Shown: positions 7,971 through 15,986 of the stretch, one piece after another | How positions within the stretch are numbered: position 1 is the first letter of the stretch | How the letters are laid out: each line of letters opens with the position of its first letter | Source: Bacteroidetes bacterium HGW-Bacteroidetes-16 | Lineage (GTDB): Bacteria; Bacteroidota; Bacteroidia; Bacteroidales; F082 | Length of the DNA: 64,000 bases | Reading direction: 5' to 3' | Assembly (NCBI GenBank): GCA_002840975.1 | Contig: PHDN01000018.1 | Span: forward strand, 1 to 64,000 | The notes under the pieces: model-generated | What the model was told of the DNA's origin: nothing | Seen by the model: only the letters and a program-made list of their open reading frames with translations | Databases searched by the model: none | Made by a program: the position numbers and the translations under genes

Positions 7971-10793
7971 CTAAAACGAAAACCCAAACAACATTTCGAA
8001 AGCTGTGTTCTGATCATCCAGCCGATAACTGCTACGAACTCCTAAAGTAATCTCGGGCAACAATCCCAAAAAATGCCAGTCGGTATAAAGCTCTATCCCG
8101 GTGGAGGCAAAAGTTTGATTGATGTGGTGAAAATCCTGTCCGCTGGTGATATCGTAAAAAAGATGCGTGCTGATACGCTTTAAATAAATCACCGAAGGTA
8201 TATCCCAATCAGGGTAAGCCACCGGAAACGCATAATCTGCTTTCATGACGAACATTTCAGTCAATGAAATCCCGGTATATCCTCTGGACGAACTCAGCAG
8301 ATTGCCGTAGCTGTAATTTCCGTTTTCCATCATTTGATATCCTGTGAAGATTCTGATGCCATGATGTTTCATGATGCCTTGAAAATAGGTTACAGAACTG
8401 ATTGCCAGCTCGCTGCTCACAGAATCAGAAAAGGGAGTGTGCCTGAAATTCACCTCCAAACTCTGCCCCCACTTTGGATACAAATCGCGCAAGGACCGTT
8501 TGTACTGTACGTATCCATAAAATCCATAATTCAGTGAGGTGACCTGATCTTCACGAAATAGAACCTGAACATCCTGATCCATTTTCAACAATTTTTCGGT
8601 GATCCCCACCGAAGGTTGAATGCCTTTCACCCACCTGCTGCTTGTAAAATTCAAAGGCACGGAAATTCCAACCGAAAGATTGGTTTCGCGCCACCGGGCT
8701 TCCTGCACCAAATGCTGATTGTCGAGATAATTTTGCTTTCTCCTGCCCGTTTCGGCAGTGAGGCTGATCACCGGATACCACCCCATATAATCCAATCCGG
8801 CCTTGAACTTTCCGGTTTGTTCGTTGCGATCGTAATAATATCCGGCATAGGCTGTAGAAGTGCTTAACAAGTTCTGCGATAGCAGGTTGACACCTGGTGA
8901 AAATGAATAGTTTTGCAGATCAATGGCGGTAAGTCCCCAACTGTGGAAGTTAAACAGATGGCCGAGGCGGCTGTATTTCTTAACAGGATAAACAGAATCA
9001 GGTATGTTGACATCATCCAGATTAAACTGATCGGTGGACAGCAACCGATCCACAGGATAACTCACCTGAATTTCAGCCAGATCCACAGATTGATATATTT
9101 TTTTGGTCAGATCAAGTCTGGCAATCCGGTAACCATCTGCGGTATAATCCACATAATACAAACTATCACCCGAAGCCGAAAATGCAGGATCGGAGACTCC
9201 ATACCCTGAGGTGGTTAGTTTTCGTGTAACTCCTGTAGCCAGATCAAGGCTGTATAAATTGCTGGTTCCATCATAAGCCCCTTTGTATACCAGATTTTGA
9301 TGATGCAAAACAGGCTTGCTGATATTGGTAAAGCCGAACGGAACCAGCACTTCAGTCTTCTTCTGTTCTACATCCACCCTGATTACAGCCATCCCTTCAT
9401 CTCCCAATGCCACCATCACCAACGACTTGTCATCGTCGGCCCAGGAAGGGAAAGTTAAAAACCAGTTTTCAGGTGTGGAGATTTCGTTCACAACATAACC
9501 ATCATGACTATCAATCAACTGAAGTAAATAATGGCTTTGCTCATCCACCCGGATGGCGGCAATAGTGGTGGCATCATGCGAAAGCACCGGGGCAAACAAA
9601 CTTGTTTTATTGATTAACCGGTGTGTTTTTCCGGTATTGGCATTCCATATTTTTATCACTGAATAATCGCGGTTTGTCCATCGTGGATCGAACTCTTTTT
9701 CATTCCAGACCAACAAGCTATCGTTACCGGATAAGGCTTGCATAAAATCAAATCCGGGAGTTTTTAACAGGGTTTCAACCCCATTTGTATCAATTAACAC
9801 AAACCGATTGATGTCGTCCATGCTCATCTTTTCTGCCACTATTTCTCCGCTTTTCAGCGGAAATGCGAACCTGTAATTGGTAAAATCAGCAGGATTGGGT
9901 TGATGAATGAACCCGGTATTTGTAGGAAAATCCCCATCTGTTTTCCATTGTTTTTGCAAATCACCTATCACCTTTTTGTAATAACCCACTTTCCCTGTTC
10001 CGGCAAACCGCTTGATTCCGGTTGAAAAAGGCACCAAAGTAAAAGGCTTTCTGGCCACCTGATTCAGGGTTTGATCCCAGAATTCATTTCCATATTCCAA
10101 AAAACCTTGCAACACAAGTTGGTAACCCAAAGTATAATGATCGGGGACGTAATCCCGGTACGAACCGTATTGGGCCTTGTCGTAGGAATACACTTTTTTC
10201 TGAGCCAACTGAGCCTTCAAATCCATAACAAATTCAGGGGACCTTCCACGACCACTTTTACTGTTAATGGTTTCACAAAATACGGCATCCCCCTCAATAA
10301 ACCAAAAGGGCAAAAAACCTCCTATAATGATACCAATGGCCTGGTCACCAAAGGCCACATGCAATCCTTCGGTGAAGCCCTGCCTCAGCTTAAGCATCTG
10401 GACAACATGCCGGTATTCGTGCAAAGCCAACTGTTTTGGCCATCTTTGCGCATAAGTAACCTGATCGGGCGTATGGTAAAAATTGGCATGAAAAGGGGTA
10501 GGCGAAACCATGGCATTTGAAACCGTACCCCGGGTGTGCATCACAATGTGGACGCGCCTGAGTTTTGGGAAATAGTGTGTGGACACTGCCTTTTGAGAAA
10601 TCTGTATCAGGTTGGCGTATTTTTGAGCAAGCTCAACAGCTTCTTTTGGGAATATGATAGTGGCCGAAGGTGTTTTTAATTGTTGCCAATGAACAGAAGC
10701 CGGATCCTGACCGTTGACATAAAATTGGGATTTTCCATCCAGGACCACCAGGAACAATAAAAATCCAACACCGTATTTTACCAGATTTTTCAT
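7971..10793 (-). CDS. Secreted HEXXH peptidase / beta-propeller / outer-membrane barrel protein
   Basis: From the Met at 10793 the protein has 940 residues and a signal peptide (MKNLVKYGVGFLLFLVVLDGKSQ). The longer frame from 10811 adds only MQYLCD, so the internal Met is preferred. Residues ~125-129 are HEYRH, an HEXXH zinc motif, and about 40 residues later FIEGDAV supplies a Glu ligand, as in peptidase MA-like gluzincins. The middle (~270-590) contains TolB/WD40-like repeats such as DPAFSASGDSLYYVDY. The last ~300 residues alternate aromatic and polar residues and end in LFGFSF, typical of an outer-membrane beta-barrel. This suggests a surface-anchored peptidase or a barrel with a large N-terminal periplasmic part. 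The substrate is unknown, and no operon partner is seen. Confidence 0.75.
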   Translation of the reverse strand: MKNLVKYGVGFLLFLVVLDGKSQFYVNGQDPASVHWQQLKTPSATIIFPKEAVELAQKYANLIQISQKAVSTHYFPKLRRVHIVMHTRGTVSNAMVSPTPFHANFYHTPDQVTYAQRWPKQLALHEYRHVVQMLKLRQGFTEGLHVAFGDQAIGIIIGGFLPFWFIEGDAVFCETINSKSGRGRSPEFVMDLKAQLAQKKVYSYDKAQYGSYRDYVPDHYTLGYQLVLQGFLEYGNEFWDQTLNQVARKPFTLVPFSTGIKRFAGTGKVGYYKKVIGDLQKQWKTDGDFPTNTGFIHQPNPADFTNYRFAFPLKSGEIVAEKMSMDDINRFVLIDTNGVETLLKTPGFDFMQALSGNDSLLVWNEKEFDPRWTNRDYSVIKIWNANTGKTHRLINKTSLFAPVLSHDATTIAAIRVDEQSHYLLQLIDSHDGYVVNEISTPENWFLTFPSWADDDKSLVMVALGDEGMAVIRVDVEQKKTEVLVPFGFTNISKPVLHHQNLVYKGAYDGTSNLYSLDLATGVTRKLTTSGYGVSDPAFSASGDSLYYVDYTADGYRIARLDLTKKIYQSVDLAEIQVSYPVDRLLSTDQFNLDDVNIPDSVYPVKKYSRLGHLFNFHSWGLTAIDLQNYSFSPGVNLLSQNLLSTSTAYAGYYYDRNEQTGKFKAGLDYMGWYPVISLTAETGRRKQNYLDNQHLVQEARWRETNLSVGISVPLNFTSSRWVKGIQPSVGITEKLLKMDQDVQVLFREDQVTSLNYGFYGYVQYKRSLRDLYPKWGQSLEVNFRHTPFSDSVSSELAISSVTYFQGIMKHHGIRIFTGYQMMENGNYSYGNLLSSSRGYTGISLTEMFVMKADYAFPVAYPDWDIPSVIYLKRISTHLFYDITSGQDFHHINQTFASTGIELYTDWHFLGLLPEITLGVRSSYRLDDQNTAFEMLFGFSF

Positions 10794-10797
10794 GTCA

Positions 10798-10805
10798 CAA
10801 AGATA
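10798..10805 (-). promoter_or_regulatory. -7 element immediately upstream of the peptidase-propeller gene
   Basis: On the minus strand TATCTTTG matches TAnnTTTG and ends 4 nt before the preferred start codon (10793). Transcription from it would give a nearly leaderless mRNA and would exclude the longer start at 10811. No clear -33 TTG is present. Confidence 0.35.
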
Positions 10806-10898
10806 TTGCAAGAATGCGTATGAGTAAATGTTACTGATAGAAACTTCATTTTGTAGGTGTTTATCAATTTAAAACCAATCTAAATAGAATTATTTGTG

Positions 10899-10906
10899 TA
10901 GTTTTG
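10899..10906 (+). promoter_or_regulatory. -7 element of the slyD gene
   Basis: TAGTTTTG matches the Bacteroidetes consensus TAnnTTTG and lies 31 bp upstream of the SlyD start codon. The -33 box is not evident. Confidence 0.5.
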
Positions 10907-10937
10907 CAGCCTAATTCATACTAAACAGTCGATTGTC

Positions 10938-11642
10938 ATGAAAATTACTGGTAATACGATAGCCGAAGTGGCTTATAAAATAAAATTGGATGATCAACAT
11001 GGTGAAATGATTGAGTTTGCTGACGAGCGAAGCCCACGTTCCATGATGTTTGGCTATCAAAAGATGATTCCTGGTTTTGAAACCCACATGGATGGTATGG
11101 AACCAGGCCAATCATTTGAATTCTCACTTAATCCTGAAGAAGCCTTTGGGAATTACAATGAAAACCTGCTCATCAATGTTCCCAAAACCGCTTTTTTTGT
11201 CAATGGCAGCTTAAAGGAAGACCTGCTTTTTCTTGGCAATGAAATCGCCATGATGGATAGCCATGGAAATCCTGTAAACGGCAAAGTACTTGAGCTTACG
11301 GAGGAAAATGTACGAATGGATTTTAATCATGGACTGGCCGGGAAAAATCTATTTGTAACGGGTCAGGTGATCAGTGTGCGCGAAATTACCGAAGCTGACC
11401 TGGCTCCTCAAGGAGGTTGTGGATCAGGGTGTGGATGCAGCAGTAAAAAGTCCAAAGCCGAAGACTCGTGCTGTGGTGGTGGTGGCGGACATCACGAACA
11501 TGGAGGTGGCGGTTGTGGCTGTAGCACAGAAGGGTCGCATCACGATCATCACCATGATCACGAATATACTGAAGATTGTCCCGCTTGTGGCAACCCTGCC
11601 GAATTGCGTGGGAAAGGCCATGGCGATTGTCAGTGTGCGTAA
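10938..11642 (+). CDS. slyD: FKBP-type peptidyl-prolyl cis-trans isomerase, SlyD-like
   Basis: A 234-residue cytoplasmic prolyl isomerase and chaperone. Residues 1-155 form the FKBP and insert-in-flap domains: MFGYQKMIPGFETHMDGM and SFEFSLNPEEAFGNY are the SlyD landmarks, and MDFNHGLAGKNLFV is the end of the FKBP fold. From ~158 the tail is extremely rich in Gly, Cys and His, with clusters such as GCGSGCGCSS, SCCGGGG and HHDHHHDH. In SlyD this region binds Ni(II)/Zn(II) and feeds hydrogenase maturation. Here it is long and ends with CPACGNPAEL, resembling a zinc knuckle. It has its own promoter and terminator. Confidence 0.93.
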   Translation: MKITGNTIAEVAYKIKLDDQHGEMIEFADERSPRSMMFGYQKMIPGFETHMDGMEPGQSFEFSLNPEEAFGNYNENLLINVPKTAFFVNGSLKEDLLFLGNEIAMMDSHGNPVNGKVLELTEENVRMDFNHGLAGKNLFVTGQVISVREITEADLAPQGGCGSGCGCSSKKSKAEDSCCGGGGGHHEHGGGGCGCSTEGSHHDHHHDHEYTEDCPACGNPAELRGKGHGDCQCA

Positions 11643-11659
11643 TATTTGATTAATCATTA

Positions 11660-11687
11660 AACCCTGCCTTACATGCGGGGTTTTTTT
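11660..11687 (+). terminator. Rho-independent terminator of slyD
   Basis: Stem AACCCTGC with GCGGGGTT (one G-U pair), loop CTTACAT, then seven T, starting 18 bp after the stop codon. Confidence 0.85.
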
Positions 11688-11752
11688 ATATCAAGACTTG
11701 TTTGTGTTTCTTTATTTAATTTTCACCACCACAAGCAAACCTGCTAATTCTC

Positions 11753-11760
11753 TATATTTG
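11753..11760 (+). promoter_or_regulatory. -7 element of the REC-PPDK gene
   Basis: TATATTTG matches TAnnTTTG, 23 bp upstream of the ATG at 11784. The resulting 5' leader would be short. Confidence 0.5.
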
Positions 11761-11783
11761 CAGTCAATTCAATACTCGCGGAA

Positions 11784-14700
11784 ATGATTAATGCCAAGGC
11801 AGAATTGCTCAAGCAGGGTTTTTATGATAGTGATGCTGCGTTTATTAACCTGATGAAAAAGCGCATCCACCATGTGCTGCTTATATCGAGTGTTTACGAT
11901 GCTTTTATGCTGGAGGAAGATGGCCGTATTGATGAACAAATTTTCCAGGAATATACTTCTCTGAGTCTGCGTTATCCTCCTCAGTTCTACAAGGCTACCA
12001 CACCATCAGAAGCTTTACTTGTGCTGAAAGAAGAAAAGATCGACCTCGTGATCACCATGCTCAGCACAGAAAAAAGTGATACATTTTCCCTGGCCCAGGA
12101 CATTAAAAAGGAGTTTCCGAAAGTTCCTATCGTGATGTTGACTCCTTTTTCTCGTGAAACAAGCCTGAAAATCACCAAACTAAAACATGAGTCCATCGAC
12201 TACATTTTTAGCTGGCTTGGAAACGCTGATATTTTGTTGGCTATTATTAAACTGATTGAGGACAAGATGAACGCTGAATACGACGTGATGGAAATCGGTG
12301 TTCAGGTGATCATTTTGGTGGAAGATAACATCCGCTTTTATTCCAGTTATCTGCCTATCATGTACAAAATCATTTTTAAGCAGGCACAAACTTTTGTGTC
12401 GGAAGGACTAAACGAACACCAACGTATGTTGCGAATGCGCGGGCGTCCTAAAATATTGATGGCCACAAATTACGAGGAGGCGGTTTCGATTTATGATAAA
12501 TATAAACACAATGTGTTGGGTATTGTTTCGGATATTTCCTATCCTCGCAATGGTGTGATAGACAAGGAAGCCGGATTCAGGCTGAGCAAGAAAGTAAAAA
12601 AAGACAACAAGTATACACCCGTGTTGTTGCAGTCGTCTGACCCAAAGAATCGCTGGAAAGCAAAAGAAATCAGGGTTGGGTTTTTGGATAAAAACTCGAA
12701 AAGCCTGACATTCGATTTGCGAGAGTTTATTAAGGAGTATTTTGCCTTTGGTGATTTTGTTTTTAAAGATCCCCACATGGGACTTGTGGTAGGCCGTGCA
12801 CGCGATTTGAAAGACCTTCAGGAAAAAGTGTACAAAATCCCGACTGCTTCATTGAGGTATCATATCGAACGCGATCACTTTTCAAAATGGTTGCGGGCCA
12901 GAGCTCTTTTTCCATTGGCAGAACTTTTCAGGGCATTTAAATCTGACGATTTCATTGATAGTGATGAGACTAAGAAGTTTATTTATGATTCTATTTCCGA
13001 ATTTAGGATGGCTAAAGCCAGGGGGGTCATTTCTTCTTTCAACCGTGATAATTTCGACAAATACTTTAGCATATCACGCATTGGTCAGGGGTCTGTTGGT
13101 GGCAAAGCGCGCGGATTGGCATTTCTCGATTCTTTAATCAACAGAAACAAACTATATCATCATTTTGATAAAATTGAAATAGCCATCCCTAAAACAGTTG
13201 TGTTGGGAACCGACGTGTTTGATGAGTTTATGGACCAAAATAAATTGTATCAGGTTGCTTTTAATAACGACCTTTCGGATGAGGAGATTTTGACCCGGTT
13301 TTTAAATGCAAAACTGCCACAGCAGGTTTATGGCGATTTATTTACTATTTCAGTAGCCATTTCAAAACCAGTGGCTATCCGCTCCAGTAGCTTGCTCGAA
13401 GATTCACATTACCAACCTTTTGCAGGAATATACAATACTTACATGCTTCCGCTTATCGATCATGATAGAAGTCAGATGTTTGAAATGATGGTTACTGCCA
13501 TCAAAGCAGTATACGCCTCCGTTTATTATCATGACAGCAAGGCTTATATGACGGCAACATCCAATATGATCGATGAGGAAAAAATGGCCATTGTCATTCA
13601 GGAAGTCTGTGGTACTGCGTATGGCAATCGGTATTATCCGACTTTTTCAGGGGTAGGCCGCTCCATCGATTATTATCCATTGTCTCCTTGCAAACCTGGA
13701 GATGGTACGGTGAGTATCGCCCTGGGGCTGGGAAAATATATTGTGGATGGCGGTCTTTCGCTCAGATTTAGTCCAACCTTTCCGAAAAATGTTTTGCAAA
13801 CCTCAACACCTGACATGTCCCTGAGGGAGACCCAAAAGGAGTTTTTCGCGCTGGATCTTAACCGCATTACTTTTGTGCCAACTCCCAACGACAGTGCTAA
13901 CCTTCTTATACTCAAGATAAAATCGGCAGAGGAAGATGACGCCATCCGCGACATTTCATCTACCTACGATATGCATAACCATGTGGTTCGTGATGGTTAT
14001 GGTAGTAGCGGAAAAAAGTTGATCACATTCTCAAATATACTCAAACACAATAGTTTTCCAATAGCCGAAATTTGTCAAAAAATACTTAAGCTCGGCGAGC
14101 GGGAAATGGGAAATCCGGTAGAGATTGAATTTGCCGTGGATTTGAATACACGCAAAGGCGACAAAGCAACTTTTAACTTACTCCAGATCCGTCCCATTGC
14201 CGTTAAAGAAGAAACGGTAACCCTGGATTTGGATAAAATTAACCGGGAGAACACCCTGATCATTTCCCAGTCAGCTCTCGGAAACGGAACCATTGACGAT
14301 ATTTTTGATGTTGTTTATATCCGGCCAGAGCTGTTTAATGCTGCAAACAACCAGAAGGTGATCCCTGACATTGAGCAAATTAACAGTGACTTTTTAAAAT
14401 CAGGGAGGAACTACATTTTGATAGGACCGGGCCGATGGGGATCAAGCGACCCATGGCTGGGCATTCCGGTGAAATGGCCACAGATTTCAGCAGCACGTCT
14501 GATTGTGGAGGCAGGCCTTGACAAGTACCGCATTGACCCAAGTCAGGGAACCCATTTTTTCCAAAACCTGACCTCTTTCAGGGTGGGGTATTTTACCATT
14601 AATCCCTTTATTGACGAAGGATATTACGACCTGGGGTTTTTGGATGCCATGCCTGCCGTGTTCGAAAATCAGTATATCAGGCATATTCATTTTGAACAAC

Positions 14701-14813
14701 CTCTCGTGATCAGGATTGATGGTAAACACAACCTGGGGGTGATAGAAAAACCAGTTCACCCAACAATGCCAGGGGAAGAAAGTCAGTCGGTTAATATAGA
14801 AATAAGTGAATGA
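11784..14813 (+). CDS. Receiver-receiver-PPDK ATP-grasp fusion (PEP/pyruvate-binding domain protein)
   Basis: A 1009-residue protein. Residues ~28-155 resemble a receiver domain, but the phosphoacceptor position is Thr91 (DLVITML), so it is probably inactive. Residues ~172-320 form a second receiver with acidic E180-D181, candidate phosphoacceptor Asp250 (GIVSDISYPRNG), Ser284 and Lys303. Residues ~430-805 are the ATP-binding domain of pyruvate phosphate dikinase/PEP synthase: QGSVGGKARGLAFLD, PVAIRSSSLLEDS and LLQIRPIA. A C-terminal domain with GPGRWGSSDPWLG follows. The swivelling phosphohistidine domain and the PEP barrel of true PPDK/PpsA are not seen, so a normal dikinase reaction is unlikely. 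It may be a phosphorylation-controlled ATP-dependent phosphotransferase (inference). The gene stands alone, with no histidine kinase nearby. Confidence 0.82.
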   Translation: MINAKAELLKQGFYDSDAAFINLMKKRIHHVLLISSVYDAFMLEEDGRIDEQIFQEYTSLSLRYPPQFYKATTPSEALLVLKEEKIDLVITMLSTEKSDTFSLAQDIKKEFPKVPIVMLTPFSRETSLKITKLKHESIDYIFSWLGNADILLAIIKLIEDKMNAEYDVMEIGVQVIILVEDNIRFYSSYLPIMYKIIFKQAQTFVSEGLNEHQRMLRMRGRPKILMATNYEEAVSIYDKYKHNVLGIVSDISYPRNGVIDKEAGFRLSKKVKKDNKYTPVLLQSSDPKNRWKAKEIRVGFLDKNSKSLTFDLREFIKEYFAFGDFVFKDPHMGLVVGRARDLKDLQEKVYKIPTASLRYHIERDHFSKWLRARALFPLAELFRAFKSDDFIDSDETKKFIYDSISEFRMAKARGVISSFNRDNFDKYFSISRIGQGSVGGKARGLAFLDSLINRNKLYHHFDKIEIAIPKTVVLGTDVFDEFMDQNKLYQVAFNNDLSDEEILTRFLNAKLPQQVYGDLFTISVAISKPVAIRSSSLLEDSHYQPFAGIYNTYMLPLIDHDRSQMFEMMVTAIKAVYASVYYHDSKAYMTATSNMIDEEKMAIVIQEVCGTAYGNRYYPTFSGVGRSIDYYPLSPCKPGDGTVSIALGLGKYIVDGGLSLRFSPTFPKNVLQTSTPDMSLRETQKEFFALDLNRITFVPTPNDSANLLILKIKSAEEDDAIRDISSTYDMHNHVVRDGYGSSGKKLITFSNILKHNSFPIAEICQKILKLGEREMGNPVEIEFAVDLNTRKGDKATFNLLQIRPIAVKEETVTLDLDKINRENTLIISQSALGNGTIDDIFDVVYIRPELFNAANNQKVIPDIEQINSDFLKSGRNYILIGPGRWGSSDPWLGIPVKWPQISAARLIVEAGLDKYRIDPSQGTHFFQNLTSFRVGYFTINPFIDEGYYDLGFLDAMPAVFENQYIRHIHFEQPLVIRIDGKHNLGVIEKPVHPTMPGEESQSVNIEISE

Positions 14814-14918
14814 TTCTGGAAGGATTGGATGATATGAATCCCATCGTTACCTAATCGGCTATGGTCGCGTCATTTTGAGCCTTACACTTAACATCTTGCT
14901 CATTAATTTCCTCCCGTT

Positions 14919-15977
14919 TTATTTTTCGTAATAACTAATTGGGTTCAGCAGTTTATCAAAAACAAAATACTGGAGAAGTACAAAATCATCACCCCCATTT
15001 ATCAATCCGTAAAATCGGTCATGATCCATTGGCACCAGCTGATCGAAATCAGCTTCTGCCAATTCTTCAGGAACGAAACCCTTTTTGAACATTTTTACAT
15101 AGGTGGTGTCGTTGTTGATATCGACCACGGTGAGTTCGTATAAGCCGGGGGATTGCACTATTGAGTCGATACGGACTTTGGGGATCAGGTTATTCATCCT
15201 GGTTTCGTAGCGAACATCTGTAAAAGAAGTTAACAGGTTCAAAACCTTTAAGGTATCATAGTTGTCAACACGGCTGTCATCTGTCAATCGCCGCAGATCG
15301 TAATGCCCGGATGCATCTATTACTTGCAGTGAAAACCCCTCTTCAGGCTTTTCTATCATGTTAAGCCGGATGCTTTTAATGCTTGAGAGGGTTTGCTTAA
15401 ATACTTCATGGCTTTTCCAGTTATCGGGATCAGGAGAGAATTGTGCTGAAAGGTATCCCCTGAATCCTGGAATATAAGTTATGTAAGGTTGTGAAGCTCC
15501 TTCCATCAGCATATAAGTGCCCAGGTTGTTGGAGGTTGCGTCACCAACATAAAATACCCTGGTGAGTTTTTCGTGTGGAAAAAGTTTTATTTTATTGAAC
15601 CAATCGATGTAATATACCTGCTGATATACTTCTACCTTAACCCCGATGGCGGCCATCCGGCTAATCACGTTGTCGAAACTGATGGTTGAAACAGGTGATT
15701 TTACTTTTATCCTGTTCAAGGTACCCAGCAATGACTCCACTCCCTGTTCATTGGTTTTGAATTTTCCATCCAGCAACCATCCTTTTGAGGTTCGTTGTAA
15801 GGTGATCGAATTAAGTCCTTTATCTGCAATAAACAACTTGGTAACTGATGCTGTGTCAGCTATCGAAAAATCGGCTTCATTTTCCTTTAAAGTTGAATAG
15901 TGGTTTTGTGCCAGCAAATAAATGGCAATGGCAGCCAGTACCAACAAAACAATCAGGTAAATCCGGTTTTTTTTCAT
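14919..15977 (-). CDS. DUF4340 domain-containing protein
   Basis: A 352-residue protein with an N-terminal membrane anchor (IYLIVLLVLAAIAIYLLA) and a soluble extracytoplasmic part. The DUF4340 core pattern is visible around residues 40-110, with LFIADKGLNSITLQR and GWLLDG, followed by a repeat-like beta-rich region. It begins 9 bp after the gldG stop, so it belongs to the gldF-gldG transcription unit. DUF4340 proteins are frequent third partners of GldG-like ABC-type auxiliary proteins. The molecular role is unknown. Confidence 0.82.
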   Translation of the reverse strand: MKKNRIYLIVLLVLAAIAIYLLAQNHYSTLKENEADFSIADTASVTKLFIADKGLNSITLQRTSKGWLLDGKFKTNEQGVESLLGTLNRIKVKSPVSTISFDNVISRMAAIGVKVEVYQQVYYIDWFNKIKLFPHEKLTRVFYVGDATSNNLGTYMLMEGASQPYITYIPGFRGYLSAQFSPDPDNWKSHEVFKQTLSSIKSIRLNMIEKPEEGFSLQVIDASGHYDLRRLTDDSRVDNYDTLKVLNLLTSFTDVRYETRMNNLIPKVRIDSIVQSPGLYELTVVDINNDTTYVKMFKKGFVPEELAEADFDQLVPMDHDRFYGLINGGDDFVLLQYFVFDKLLNPISYYEK

Positions 15978-15986
15978 ATTCGATGT

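Noticed and set aside
7699-8045. Two overlapping ~91-residue ORFs with repeated segments such as DQCHRHD and CIDGIYSV
   Set aside because: They are translations of repeat copies C and D in different frames; the similarity reflects the DNA repeat, not a protein family.
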